Assembly: GCF_003386205.1 (NCBI RefSeq)
Contig: NZ_QRDY01000013.1
Location: 1-64,000 of the forward strand
Origin: Cohnella lupini
Lineage (GTDB): Bacteria; Bacillota; Bacilli; Paenibacillales; Paenibacillaceae
DNA length: 64,000 nucleotides
Direction of reading: 5' to 3'
Every line of letters begins with the position of its first letter. Within the stretch, counting starts at the first letter, position 1. The translations under genes were made by a program, and so were the position numbers. A model generated the notes under the pieces. That model saw nothing but the letters and a program-made list of their open reading frames with translations. It had not been told where the DNA came from and did no database searches. Below are positions 54,168 through 62,476 of the stretch, piece after piece.

Positions 54168-54983
54168 ATGGCCGACTTGAAGCTAAAAATATTCAAAGCC
54201 CTTTGGGGAATGGAACATCTTCCGCTCGAGCAGCAATTCAAAATGATTTCCGATGCGGGATATTCGGGAATCGAATCCGGCATGCCCGACCAAGCCAGCG
54301 AGCAATTATTCCGCCAACTGCTTGCCAAGCACGGTTTAGAGTTCTCGGCCATGGTGTTCACCGACGGCGACCACAAGGAATCGTTCAAGCGGCAGGTCGA
54401 ACGCGCCGTTACCTTCTCCCCCGTGCTTATCAACGCCCATAGCGCGCGAGACGATATGTCTTACGAGGACCAATTGGACTTTTACCGTTTCTCCATGGAT
54501 ATCGAACAGGCATCGGGTATTCCCATCGCTCATGAAACCCACCGCGGGCGTGCTATGTACACGCCTTGGACGACTGAACGGCTTCTTAAAGATATTCCGG
54601 GCTTAAGCCTTTGCGCGGATTTCAGCCATTGGTGCGTCGTCTGCGAATCCTTGCTGGAAAACCAAGGAGAGAGAATGAAGCTGGCTATCGACAGAACCAT
54701 CCACGTACATACTCGCGTCGGTTACCAGGAAGGCCCGCAAGTCAATCATCCCGCCGCTCCCGAGCATGCCGCCGCTCTTGCCGCGCACTCCGCGTGGTGG
54801 CGCGACATTGTCCGCAGCCGGCGCGATCAAGGCGCTAAATCTCTTATCATCGTTCCGGAATTCGGTCCTCCGGGCTACCTTCAAACTCTTCCGTTCACGA
54901 ACCAGCCCGTTTCCGATCTTTGGGAGGTTTGTCTGTGGATGAAAGGATACGTCGAAAGCCAATCGAAGGAATGGTTAGCCTAA
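54168..54983 (+). CDS. Sugar phosphate isomerase/epimerase family TIM-barrel protein (2)
   Basis: A 271-residue AP-endonuclease-2-type barrel. Likely metal ligands lie in IAHETHRGRAMYT (Glu), LCADFSHWCVVCE (Asp, His) and HVHTRVGYQEGPQ (His) and IVPEFGPPGY (Glu). The ATG at 54168 is only 1-2 nt from GAGGAG, so TTG 54177, with a 10-nt spacing, may be the true start (three residues shorter). It is distantly related to the barrel protein at 37 kb. The substrate is unknown. Confidence 0.88.
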   Translation: MADLKLKIFKALWGMEHLPLEQQFKMISDAGYSGIESGMPDQASEQLFRQLLAKHGLEFSAMVFTDGDHKESFKRQVERAVTFSPVLINAHSARDDMSYEDQLDFYRFSMDIEQASGIPIAHETHRGRAMYTPWTTERLLKDIPGLSLCADFSHWCVVCESLLENQGERMKLAIDRTIHVHTRVGYQEGPQVNHPAAPEHAAALAAHSAWWRDIVRSRRDQGAKSLIIVPEFGPPGYLQTLPFTNQPVSDLWEVCLWMKGYVESQSKEWLA

Positions 54984-55033
54984 AATAAGGGGTAGAAGAT
55001 CAGTAACGCTTCTGATCTTCTACCCCTTATTTT
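54982..55033. terminator. Strong bidirectional terminator
   Basis: A perfect 22-bp stem (AAAATAAGGGGTAGAAGATC AG and its complement) with an 8-nt loop gives TTATTTT on both strands and ends the two convergent genes. Confidence 0.93.
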
Positions 55034-55034
55034 C

Positions 55035-55568
55035 TTAAAAAACGATATCGTTCGTTGCCGTCAGACGGGCGAATGCCCCGCCCAGGACATAGTTATGATG
55101 CTCGACGATTTGAGCCGCGGTAAGATTCGCGCTATCGAAGGTGCTATGGGCGTCTTTGACCAAGGTAACCCCATACCCCATGCTGAACGCCCGTCTGCTT
55201 GTCGTATCGATGCAGAACTCCGTCTGCATCCCGGCAATGATAAGATTCTCGATGTTTCTCTTGCGTAGCTCTTCCTCAAGTCCCGTCTTATGAAAAGAAT
55301 CGCAAGTCGTCTTCATAATGACAGATTCCGTTACCAACGGTTGGATTCGCGGATCGATTTGCCAAGTGTGGCTGCCTTCCAGAAACTCGTCGCCGTCGTC
55401 GTAACCGGTATGCTGAATATAGATGACCGGAACTTCAGAAGCCCTCGCTTTGCTCACTAAACCCACAATGTTATCCATTACTTCATCCTCGCGATATAAG
55501 CTGCTTTCATATGAGAACATCGCGTTCTGGACATCCACGAGCAGCAGCGCCGCGTTTCCCTTTTCCAT
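55035..55568 (-). CDS. Isochorismatase-family cysteine hydrolase
   Basis: A 177-residue hydrolase of the isochorismatase/nicotinamidase fold. The catalytic triad is visible: Asp in LLLVDVQNAMF, Lys in VIMKTTCDSFH and Cys in IAGMQTEFCIDTTSR. The cis-peptide region (GMQTE) is standard. Such enzymes cleave amides or vinyl ethers; the substrate is not evident. Its AAAAGGAG ribosome site lies inside the small lipoprotein gene upstream, whose 3' end overlaps it by 62 bp. Confidence 0.9.
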   Translation of the reverse strand: MEKGNAALLLVDVQNAMFSYESSLYREDEVMDNIVGLVSKARASEVPVIYIQHTGYDDGDEFLEGSHTWQIDPRIQPLVTESVIMKTTCDSFHKTGLEEELRKRNIENLIIAGMQTEFCIDTTSRRAFSMGYGVTLVKDAHSTFDSANLTAAQIVEHHNYVLGGAFARLTATNDIVF

Positions 55569-55689
55569 CGGAAAATGCTCCTTTTCGCTTCAATAGGATT
55601 TCATGGCCATTCTCGTTTCCAGGCATATTTCCGCAGCCTGTCGCCAACATGACCATACCGACGATCATGATCATCATGATATAGCGCAT
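55507..55689 (-). CDS. Small lipoprotein overlapping the hydrolase gene
   Basis: A 60-residue protein with a clear lipoprotein signal (MRYIMMIMIVGMVMLATGC) starts at ATG 55689, 6 nt after GGGAGG. After the Cys comes a short polar tail. The frame runs 62 bp into the isochorismatase gene in another frame, so its last 20 residues are dictated by that gene. The ribosome site and lipobox argue that it is translated; its function is unknown. It may also help translation of the hydrolase by coupling. Confidence 0.55.
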   Translation of the reverse strand: MRYIMMIMIVGMVMLATGCGNMPGNENGHEILLKRKGAFSDGKGKRGAAARGCPERDVLI

Positions 55690-55811
55690 ATCGAACCTCC
55701 CATTATTTCTCTTCTTAACCAAATAGAAGGGAGTATTCCATTCAATGTTGCGCCATGCTTGCTGAGCCAGTATTCCCCGTAGACTTACTCGGATTCTAGG
55801 ATGCGGTCCGC

Positions 55812-56102
55812 TTAAACCTCGCTTTGACTATCTTTAGTTCCGAATCTCTTGATCGATCTTGCGCGGGCTCTGGCAATCTCGACTTCGCGATTGCGCGAAT
55901 CGGCGTTAGTCACAAGAGATTCCAGTAAAACGCGAGCAGCTTCCGTTACCTCTTGAATCGCGCGGTTAAACGCGGCTTCGTTCGCTTTCGAAGGCTCGTT
56001 GAAGCCGGAAAGCTTCCTTACGAATTGCAACGAGGCGGCTTGTATTTCTTCCGCGGTAGCTGGGGGCTCGAAATTAAAGAGGGTTTTGATATTCCGGCAC
56101 AT
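55812..56102 (-). CDS. DUF2277 family protein
   Basis: A 96-residue cytoplasmic protein matching the DUF2277 pattern: MCRNIKTLFNFEPPATAEEI, then LQFVRKLSGFNEPS and a helical C terminus rich in Arg. AAAGGAGATAGCC precedes the ATG. The family is widespread, small and uncharacterised. It lies 38 bp after the MFS gene on the same strand, so the two may be co-transcribed. Confidence 0.88.
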   Translation of the reverse strand: MCRNIKTLFNFEPPATAEEIQAASLQFVRKLSGFNEPSKANEAAFNRAIQEVTEAARVLLESLVTNADSRNREVEIARARARSIKRFGTKDSQSEV

Positions 56103-56140
56103 GGCTATCTCCTTTGAATATTCGTTTTTATCCCATCATA

Positions 56141-57385
56141 CTACACTCCGACGCGCTCGTCCCGAGCGTATTTCTTGATTACTCGGTATTGCGCGTAGCC
56201 CGCAACGACAAGCAATACGGCTATCGCTGCGAACAACGCTTGTCCGTTCGCCCAACTGAGCATCAGCCCGCCTAAGATCGGACCCAGTCCTCTCGATAAC
56301 AGTTGGCTAGTTCCGTACACTGAAAAATAAAAACCTCGCTGGTCTTCCGGAGCCATGACGGAAACGGCCTTCTGAATATGCGGACCGAAGATCATCTCTC
56401 CAATGGTGAATACGAACTCGGCAACGAATAACCATATCACGATGCTGGAAAAGCCGTAACCTAGCGAAACGCTTGCAAACAGAACATACGAGACGCCGAT
56501 CACGATATGCGAGGGCATCGGCTCCGTGCGCTTGGCTATCCATATCTGCAAGGTGATGACCATTATTCCGTTGAAAGTAAGGATCGCCGCAAGCACCGTT
56601 CGGAAGTTGTCGAAGTTCGTTTGGAGATGCAGCGGAAAAGTCGATTCGACCTGCGCATAGAGCAATCCGACGGGTAAGCTAAGCAACGTCATCCACAACA
56701 AAGTCCGATGCTGGGTCCATGAAAACTTCGGTTTCTTGCTTGCCGGGTTATCAGTAGACGCGGCTATTCCCTTATTCAAGATCAACGGAGCCGTCTCCGG
56801 CAACTTAAACCAGACGATCAAACCGTATAACACGAACGACACGGCTGATATCATGAAAACGGCAGAAGGATTCCAACTGAACATCAGTAGACCAAGTACG
56901 GGTCCAACCGCCGCTCCGACGTTAAACGCCGTATGCATAAGGGCGAACACTTCCGCTCTTTTCTCCGGAGCTACCATATCGGTAATTTGGGCATTCGCCG
57001 CCGGCATATACAAGGCGAACCCAATTCCGTTAACGATCGAGATCAGGGCATATTGCCAGACATGGTCCGCGAAGACGTACCCGACCATGCACAGCATTTG
57101 AAGAATCAAAGCCATTATGATTAAAGGTTTGCGGCCGTACCTGTCGCTCCATCCGCCTCCGTACCAGCTTACGAACAGTCCGCACAAGGGCTGAAGGCCG
57201 ACGATGATCATCGGCAGGATGACCGAGCCTTCCATCTGATCGTACAGGTAAAGGACGAGAAACGGTCGTATCATGAAACCCGTAATCGTCGTTAACGCAG
57301 CGCCCAGCACCCGAATCCAAATCCCGCTGTCATAGCGGCCAAGCAAATTCGCGATTAACGCTTGAATTTTGTTCATATCCATCAT
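56141..57385 (-). CDS. MFS transporter
   Basis: A 12-helix major facilitator of about 414 residues. The motif GGWSDRYGRKPLI between helices 2 and 3 and the segment NAQITDMVAPEKRAEVFALM are typical of drug-exporter-like MFS proteins. I start it at ATG 57385, because a TATAAT promoter element (57417-57422 on the minus strand) lies inside a longer frame. The substrate is unknown. Confidence 0.88.
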   Translation of the reverse strand: MMDMNKIQALIANLLGRYDSGIWIRVLGAALTTITGFMIRPFLVLYLYDQMEGSVILPMIIVGLQPLCGLFVSWYGGGWSDRYGRKPLIIMALILQMLCMVGYVFADHVWQYALISIVNGIGFALYMPAANAQITDMVAPEKRAEVFALMHTAFNVGAAVGPVLGLLMFSWNPSAVFMISAVSFVLYGLIVWFKLPETAPLILNKGIAASTDNPASKKPKFSWTQHRTLLWMTLLSLPVGLLYAQVESTFPLHLQTNFDNFRTVLAAILTFNGIMVITLQIWIAKRTEPMPSHIVIGVSYVLFASVSLGYGFSSIVIWLFVAEFVFTIGEMIFGPHIQKAVSVMAPEDQRGFYFSVYGTSQLLSRGLGPILGGLMLSWANGQALFAAIAVLLVVAGYAQYRVIKKYARDERVGV

Positions 57386-57451
57386 GTCCAATCCGGAAAA
57401 AAGAATAGTAAAGAACAAATTATAGCACACCATTTTGTAACAAAACTAAGC

Positions 57452-57487
57452 AAAAACCCTCGATCACGTTATCCGTGAGCGAGGGTT
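57452..57487 (-). terminator. Rho-independent terminator after the small membrane protein gene
   Basis: AACCCTCG and CGAGGGTT, with inner TCACG/CGTGA, form a long stem followed by TTTTGC on the minus strand. Confidence 0.8.
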
Positions 57488-57510
57488 CCTTTAGTTTGTT
57501 GTTGGGTTGA

Positions 57511-57948
57511 TTATACCTTCGTCCATGGATCTTGCATGATCCAAATAATGACGATGAATATAATGAAAGTAATGACGCTAAGCGTTTGCACTCTCGAAAT
57601 CGACGAGCTGGCATTTTGTCCCTTAGCCGCGTCGGCCGCTATTCTCTTCAACGGAGCTTGCACAATTCCGGTTAAAGCACCGGTTGCAACGAATAATACG
57701 ATTACCGTAACCATCCAAGCAACGGTGTAATCAGGCATTTCCGAGTTGGAGATCAAATATCCACCCGTTAGCAATTGCAACACGAGCGAGTATTGTCCGA
57801 ACCGTCCAGCCGCTACGAGCCCGCTAGCCAGTCCTTCTTGGGCTGTACCCGACAGCTGTTTGAATTTCCCCACCACAAACGGCATGATCGCGTAAATTCC
57901 CATTCCTACTGCACCTACTATGTGCAAAAACAACATCACCTTTAACAT
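57511..57948 (-). CDS. Uncharacterised four-helix membrane protein
   Basis: A 145-residue protein with four predicted helices: MLFLHIVGAVGMGIYAIMPF, a helix around LVLQLLTGGYLI, AWMVTVIVLFVATGALTGIV, and VITFIIFIVIIWIM. The first helix with LHIVGA resembles small DUF2269/CopD-like proteins, but I do not assign a family. GGAGGGAACGGCGA precedes the ATG. It stands alone between a terminator and mdh. Confidence 0.75.
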   Translation of the reverse strand: MLKVMLFLHIVGAVGMGIYAIMPFVVGKFKQLSGTAQEGLASGLVAAGRFGQYSLVLQLLTGGYLISNSEMPDYTVAWMVTVIVLFVATGALTGIVQAPLKRIAADAAKGQNASSSISRVQTLSVITFIIFIVIIWIMQDPWTKV

Positions 57949-58058
57949 TCGCCGTTCCCTCCAATAGTTATCGAACTAAGACAACCTCAGTATACACAAA
58001 TAATGGAACGAACAAAACCTTAGATCGTGAAACAATACGAAACCTACATGATTTTATG

Positions 58059-58083
58059 AAAAAAGAGAGCCCGAAGGCCCCCT
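58059..58083 (-). terminator. Terminator of citZ-icd-mdh
   Basis: AGGGGGCC and GGCTCTCT pair around a TTCG tetraloop (two G-T pairs) on the minus strand, followed by TTTTTT. Confidence 0.8.
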
Positions 58084-58105
58084 TTACGTGGCAAAAAATC
58101 GAATA

Positions 58106-59050
58106 TTACGCGTTATCGACGATCTGAATGACGTTACGAACCGATTGGGCGGATTTCTCGAGCGCCGCCTTCTCGTCGTCGGTCAGATCGATTTCGATAA
58201 TCTTCTCGATTCCGTTGCCGCCCAAGATCGCGAGCACGCCCATGAACAGATTGTCGTATCCGTATTCGCCTTGCAGAAGCGCTATGACGGGAAGGATACG
58301 CTTCTTGTCCTTCAGAATCGCTTCCGTCATTTGTACAAGCGAAGCCGCTGGCGCATAATACGCGCTTCCGTTACCAAGCAGGTTCACGATTTCGCCGCCG
58401 CCGACGCGCGTACGTTGCACGATCGCGTCGATGCGCTCCTTCGGCAGAAGGTTCTCGACCGGAATGCCTCCGACCGACGTATAACGCACGAGAGGAACCA
58501 TATCGTCGCCGTGGCCGCCCATTACGACGCCGCGAACGTCTTCGACGGATACGTTAAGCTCTTGCGCGAGGAACGTATTGTAACGGGCCGTATCCAGAAC
58601 TCCCGATTGACCTATTACGCGGTTTTTCGGAAAGCCCAGCGCTTTATTAGCCACGTAAGTCATTGCGTCGACCGGGTTGGACAAGATGATCACGTAAGCG
58701 TTCGGGCTAGTCGCTTTAATGTTCTCGCAAACGGATTTCACGATGCCAGCGTTCGTGTTCACCAGATCGTCCCGGCTCATTCCCGGCTTGCGCGCGATAC
58801 CCGCCGTAATGATAACGACGTCGGAATCAGCGGAATCCGCATAGTCGGAAGTTCCTACGATCTTCGAATCGATGCCCTGTACCGGCGTGGATTCCATCAT
58901 ATCCAATGCTTTGCCTTTAGTCGGATTCTCAAGCTGAGGGATATCAAGAAGAACGACGTCGCCTAGTTCCTTCTGAGCTAACATAAGCGCAGTAGTCGCG
59001 CCGGTGAAACCGGCGCCCACAACCGTAATTTTCGCACGTTTGATTGCCAC
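58106..59050 (-). CDS. mdh: Malate dehydrogenase
   Basis: Oxidises malate to oxaloacetate with NAD in the TCA cycle. The 314-residue protein is of the LDH-like type: [20 protein letters not shown] (NAD loop), [20 protein letters not shown] (mobile loop with catalytic Arg), [15 protein letters not shown] and [16 protein letters not shown] (catalytic His). It starts at GTG 59050 after AAGGAGG. It is last in the citZ-icd-mdh order, though a 574-bp repeat-rich gap separates it from icd. Confidence 0.97.
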   Translation of the reverse strand: MAIKRAKITVVGAGFTGATTALMLAQKELGDVVLLDIPQLENPTKGKALDMMESTPVQGIDSKIVGTSDYADSADSDVVIITAGIARKPGMSRDDLVNTNAGIVKSVCENIKATSPNAYVIILSNPVDAMTYVANKALGFPKNRVIGQSGVLDTARYNTFLAQELNVSVEDVRGVVMGGHGDDMVPLVRYTSVGGIPVENLLPKERIDAIVQRTRVGGGEIVNLLGNGSAYYAPAASLVQMTEAILKDKKRILPVIALLQGEYGYDNLFMGVLAILGGNGIEKIIEIDLTDDEKAALEKSAQSVRNVIQIVDNA

Positions 59051-59624
59051 TTATATTTCCTCCTTAATCTAAGCCCCTTGCTTTCCGCAAGTAGACTAAA
59101 CAACGAAGTTAATTCCATCGAAAATCTCGTTTAATTACAAAAATACATTTAATTCAGCCCAAGTTCCCGCTTACGCACGATACCAGACAAATTAAATGTA
59201 CTTTTGCACCTATTCTCTTATGCCCCGTTCTTTGCCCTAATATAACTACCGTGATCTTTGGAGCGCGAAGCAGCTCCGTCACCCTTAGATGCGCGAAGCA
59301 GCATCAACCTAGAGAGCGAGCGAAGCAAGCTCCATCACCACCAACCTCGCAGTAGTCCATCATTCGGAGAAAGTGACGACAAGCGAAGCGAGTCGCCACG
59401 CCTCTCCGAGAAGATGGACGCCTCCGTAGCACCAGCCCCGCTCCGACCGCTCGTTGGTGACTCATCGCGCGAAGGCGGGTGTCCAGAGGGCTGCAAGCCC
59501 TTGGAATCCCCCTTGGAAAGGGGGACTTAGGGGGATCGATCCCTCCCCGAGAAGGGGACGAGGCGGTAAAAAGCCTCCCCGGCGAGGGGAATAATAATGG
59601 CCCCCCGCAGGGGATAAAGAATTT
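59051..59624. repeat. 574-bp hairpin- and repeat-rich gap between icd and mdh
   Basis: No gene is supported here. From 59255 to 59350 short units of the type GCGCGAAGCAGC / GAGCGAAGCAAGCTCC recur. From 59490 to 59610 there is a cluster of G/C-rich palindromes: AATCCCCCTTGGAAAGGGGG, GGGGGACTTAGGGGGATCGATC, CTCCCCGAGAAGGGGA and CTCCCCGGCGAGGGGA. The last is followed on the minus strand by AGGCTTTTT and may terminate icd (59571-59594). The CCCCCTAAGTCCCCCTT motif resembles dispersed repeats known from several other phyla. Confidence 0.65.
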
Positions 59625-60917
59625 CTAGAAGTTCTTAATAATTTCGTCCGCAAACGCCGAGCACTTAACCTCGGTTGCACCCTCCATCAAACGAGCGAAA
59701 TCGTAAGTTACGACTTTGCTGTTGATCGAAGTTTCCAAGCCTTTGTAGATCAATTCGGCAGCTTCCAACCAGCCCAGATGCTCAAGCATCATAACGCCGG
59801 ACAAGATGACCGAACCCGGATTTACGACGTCTTTGTCCGCGTATTTCGGCGCTGTGCCGTGAGTCGCTTCGAAGATGGCATGTCCGGTCAAGTAGTTGAT
59901 GTTGGCTCCCGGTGCGATACCGATGCCGCCGACTTGGGCAGCCAACGCGTCGGACAGGTAATCGCCGTTCAGGTTCAATGTAGCGATAACGTCGAAATCG
60001 GTTGGACGAGTCAGAACTTGTTGGAGGGCGATATCGGCGATCGCATCCTTGATCAGGATTTTGCCGGAATCTAGAGCGGCTTTCTGAGCTGCGTTAGCTG
60101 CTTCTTCGCCTTTATCCGCTTTGATGTTATCGTATTCGGACCATGTGAATACTTTGTCTCCGAATTCCGCTTCGGCCACTTCGTAACCCCAGTTTTTGAA
60201 CGCGCCTTCGGTGTATTTCATGATATTGCCTTTATGAACGAGCGTTACGGATTTGCGGCCGTGTTTGATCGCGTATTCGATAGCTGCGCGCACTAGGCGC
60301 TTGGAGCCGTCTTCGGATACGGGCTTGATGCCGATACCGGAAGTTTCCGGGAAACGAATTTTGTTAACGCCCATTTCCTTTTGCAGGAACTCAAGCACTT
60401 TCTTAACTTGCTCCGTGCCGGCTTGGTACTCGATGCCCGCGTAGATATCTTCAGTGTTCTCGCGGAAAATAACCATGTCCACAAGCTCCGGACGTTTAAC
60501 GGGAGAAGGAACTCCGTCGAAATAACGAACCGGGCGCAAGCAAACGTAAAGGTCAAGCTCTTGGCGAAGCGCGACGTTCAAAGAACGAATACCGCCGCCG
60601 ATCGGTGTCGTCAGAGGACCTTTGATCGCGATGATCATCTCGCGAATCGCGGTCAAAGTGTCGGCCGGCAACCATTCGCCATATGCGTTGAATGCTTTCT
60701 CGCCTGCGAATACTTCGTACCATGCGATTTCCTTCTCGCCGTTGTAGGCTTTCGCTACTGCTGCGTCAAGCACGCGTTTGGAAGCTTTCCAGATGTCGCG
60801 GCCGGTGCCGTCGCCCTCGATGAACGGGATGATCGGGTTGTTTGGAACTTTCAGTACGCCGTTGTCTACAGTGATTTTTTGACCGGAAGTCGGTGCTGCG
60901 AATTTTTCGAGTTTCAT
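59625..60917 (-). CDS. icd: Isocitrate dehydrogenase (NADP)
   Basis: Converts isocitrate to 2-oxoglutarate with NADP. The 430-residue protein has [17 protein letters not shown], the substrate segment [20 protein letters not shown] with its conserved Ser and Arg residues, [31 protein letters not shown] and [14 protein letters not shown] use ATG 60917, 9 nt after GGAG; a longer frame to 60983 reads over the ribosome site. It is second in the citZ-icd-mdh unit. Confidence 0.97.
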   Translation of the reverse strand: MKLEKFAAPTSGQKITVDNGVLKVPNNPIIPFIEGDGTGRDIWKASKRVLDAAVAKAYNGEKEIAWYEVFAGEKAFNAYGEWLPADTLTAIREMIIAIKGPLTTPIGGGIRSLNVALRQELDLYVCLRPVRYFDGVPSPVKRPELVDMVIFRENTEDIYAGIEYQAGTEQVKKVLEFLQKEMGVNKIRFPETSGIGIKPVSEDGSKRLVRAAIEYAIKHGRKSVTLVHKGNIMKYTEGAFKNWGYEVAEAEFGDKVFTWSEYDNIKADKGEEAANAAQKAALDSGKILIKDAIADIALQQVLTRPTDFDVIATLNLNGDYLSDALAAQVGGIGIAPGANINYLTGHAIFEATHGTAPKYADKDVVNPGSVILSGVMMLEHLGWLEAAELIYKGLETSINSKVVTYDFARLMEGATEVKCSAFADEIIKNF

Positions 60918-60961
60918 AAATGATTTCTCCTCCTGAGGTTCACGTTGATTGTCGCAAAGAA

Positions 60962-61008
60962 CCGGCGGCTTGTATCCACGCACGATGGCAATGGAGGCAA
61001 CCCGCCGG
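60962..61008 (-). promoter_or_regulatory. Hairpin between citZ and icd
   Basis: CCGGCGGGTTG pairs with CAAGCCGCCGG (one bulge) around a loop of about 24 nt on the minus strand, followed by TTCTTT. It could partially terminate or process the citZ-icd transcript. Confidence 0.5.
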
Positions 61009-61022
61009 CAATATCATTCAAT

Positions 61023-62138
61023 TTAGCCACGCTTGGCGATAGGCACGTAATGCTGGTCCACAGGACCGACATAGTCCGCGCGCGGACGAATTAACCGGTT
61101 GTCTTGATATTGCTCCAAAATGTGCGCGGTCCATCCGGATACGCGGCTGATCGCGAAGATCGGGGTGAACAGGTCGCGCGGAATTCCGAGCATCGTATAA
61201 CATGAAGCGGAATAGAAATCGACGTTCGGCTTCAAGCCCTTCTGCCCGGTTACGAGATCTTCGATCTTGATCGACATCTCGTACAGCGTCATGTCGCCGT
61301 TCAGCTCGCCGAGCTGACGAGACATCTGCATCAAGTGCTTGGCGCGAGGATCGCCGTTCTTGTAGACGCGGTGACCGAAGCCCATCACTTTCTCTTTGTT
61401 GTTCAGCTTGTTCTGAATGAACGGCTCTACGTTCTCCAGGGAGCCGATCTCGTCCAGCATGACCATTACCGCTTCGTTAGCTCCTCCATGCAGAGGACCC
61501 TTCAGTGCGCCAATAGCAGACGTTACGCCGGAATAGATATCGGACAGAGTGGCGACCGTAACGCGCGCAGCGAACGTGGATGCGTTAAGCTCGTGGTCCG
61601 CGTGAAGCACGAGCGCCTTGTCCATGGCTTCGATCGCGACTTGCGCCGGCTCTTCACCGGTCAGCATGTACAAGAAATTATGGGCGATGCCTACGCCTTT
61701 CTTGGGAGCGATCGGTTCTTTGCCGTCGCGTATGCGAGCGTATGCCGCGACTACCGTCGGCAGTTGAGCTTGCAGCTTAACTGCTTTGCGGTAGTTCGAC
61801 TCGCCGCTCATGTCGTTGGCTTCGCCGTCGAATAGAGCCAAGCTCGATACGACCGTACGCAAAGCAGCCATGGAGTTGCTGCCTTTAGGATACAGGCGCA
61901 AGCCCGCGATCACGTCGGCGGGAACGGCGGCGTATTCGCCGAACTGCGCGATAAGCCCGTCCAATTCCGATTGAGTCGGCAGCTTGCCATGCCATAGTAA
62001 GTAAGCGACTTCTTCGAATGTCGCTTGTTCCGCTAATTCGTCGATGTTAATGCCTTGGTACGTCAAGACGCCGTCAATGATGGAGCTGATCGACGATTTC
62101 GCCGCGACGATACCTTCAAGGCCTTTAGTTGCTGTCAT
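61023..62138 (-). CDS. citZ: Citrate synthase
   Basis: Condenses acetyl-CoA and oxaloacetate at the start of the TCA cycle. The 371-residue protein has VLTYQGINIDELAE near the N terminus and the catalytic residues in LHADHELNASTFAARV (His), GFGHRVYKNGDPRAKHL (His) and PNVDFYSASCYTMLGI (Asp). AAAGGAGAGAG precedes the ATG. It heads the citZ-icd-mdh series, as in B. subtilis. Confidence 0.97.
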   Translation of the reverse strand: MTATKGLEGIVAAKSSISSIIDGVLTYQGINIDELAEQATFEEVAYLLWHGKLPTQSELDGLIAQFGEYAAVPADVIAGLRLYPKGSNSMAALRTVVSSLALFDGEANDMSGESNYRKAVKLQAQLPTVVAAYARIRDGKEPIAPKKGVGIAHNFLYMLTGEEPAQVAIEAMDKALVLHADHELNASTFAARVTVATLSDIYSGVTSAIGALKGPLHGGANEAVMVMLDEIGSLENVEPFIQNKLNNKEKVMGFGHRVYKNGDPRAKHLMQMSRQLGELNGDMTLYEMSIKIEDLVTGQKGLKPNVDFYSASCYTMLGIPRDLFTPIFAISRVSGWTAHILEQYQDNRLIRPRADYVGPVDQHYVPIAKRG

Positions 62139-62476
62139 ATTTTCTCTCTCCTTTGTCCGGAAATTCAGATCAATCGGCTTGTCTTACCCGGTTGCCGAAT
62201 TGAAGTCAAGATAAGTCTGCGCGAGAGCATGACGCGCTCCCGGCTCAATAACAAACGCAAACCGCGAATAACTTAACATTTTTGACCTTTTTTAATGATA
62301 ATCGATTTTACCGGGGAATGGAACCGATATGGGCATCAAATTGTTTTATCGGCATCATAACTAATCGTTCTTGAATTCCTGGCAACATTAGTCATTCGCT
62401 TAAAACCTCTAATTATTCCCGCCTATTCTTTGTGATACAATGATACGAAGCGTTCGTAAGGCAGGAGGTCGATGAC
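62139..62476. other. 338-bp divergent promoter region of citZ and ppx
   Basis: No gene. For ppx, TACAAT at about 62436 with TTATTC 17 bp upstream is a possible promoter. For citZ no clear hexamer pair is visible. No CcpC-type ATAA-N7-TTAT box was recognised. Confidence 0.4.

Noticed and set aside
59258..59530. A 90-residue plus-strand frame in the icd-mdh gap
   Set aside because: It is composed of short DNA repeats (GCGAAGCA-type units) and palindromes and has no ribosome site.
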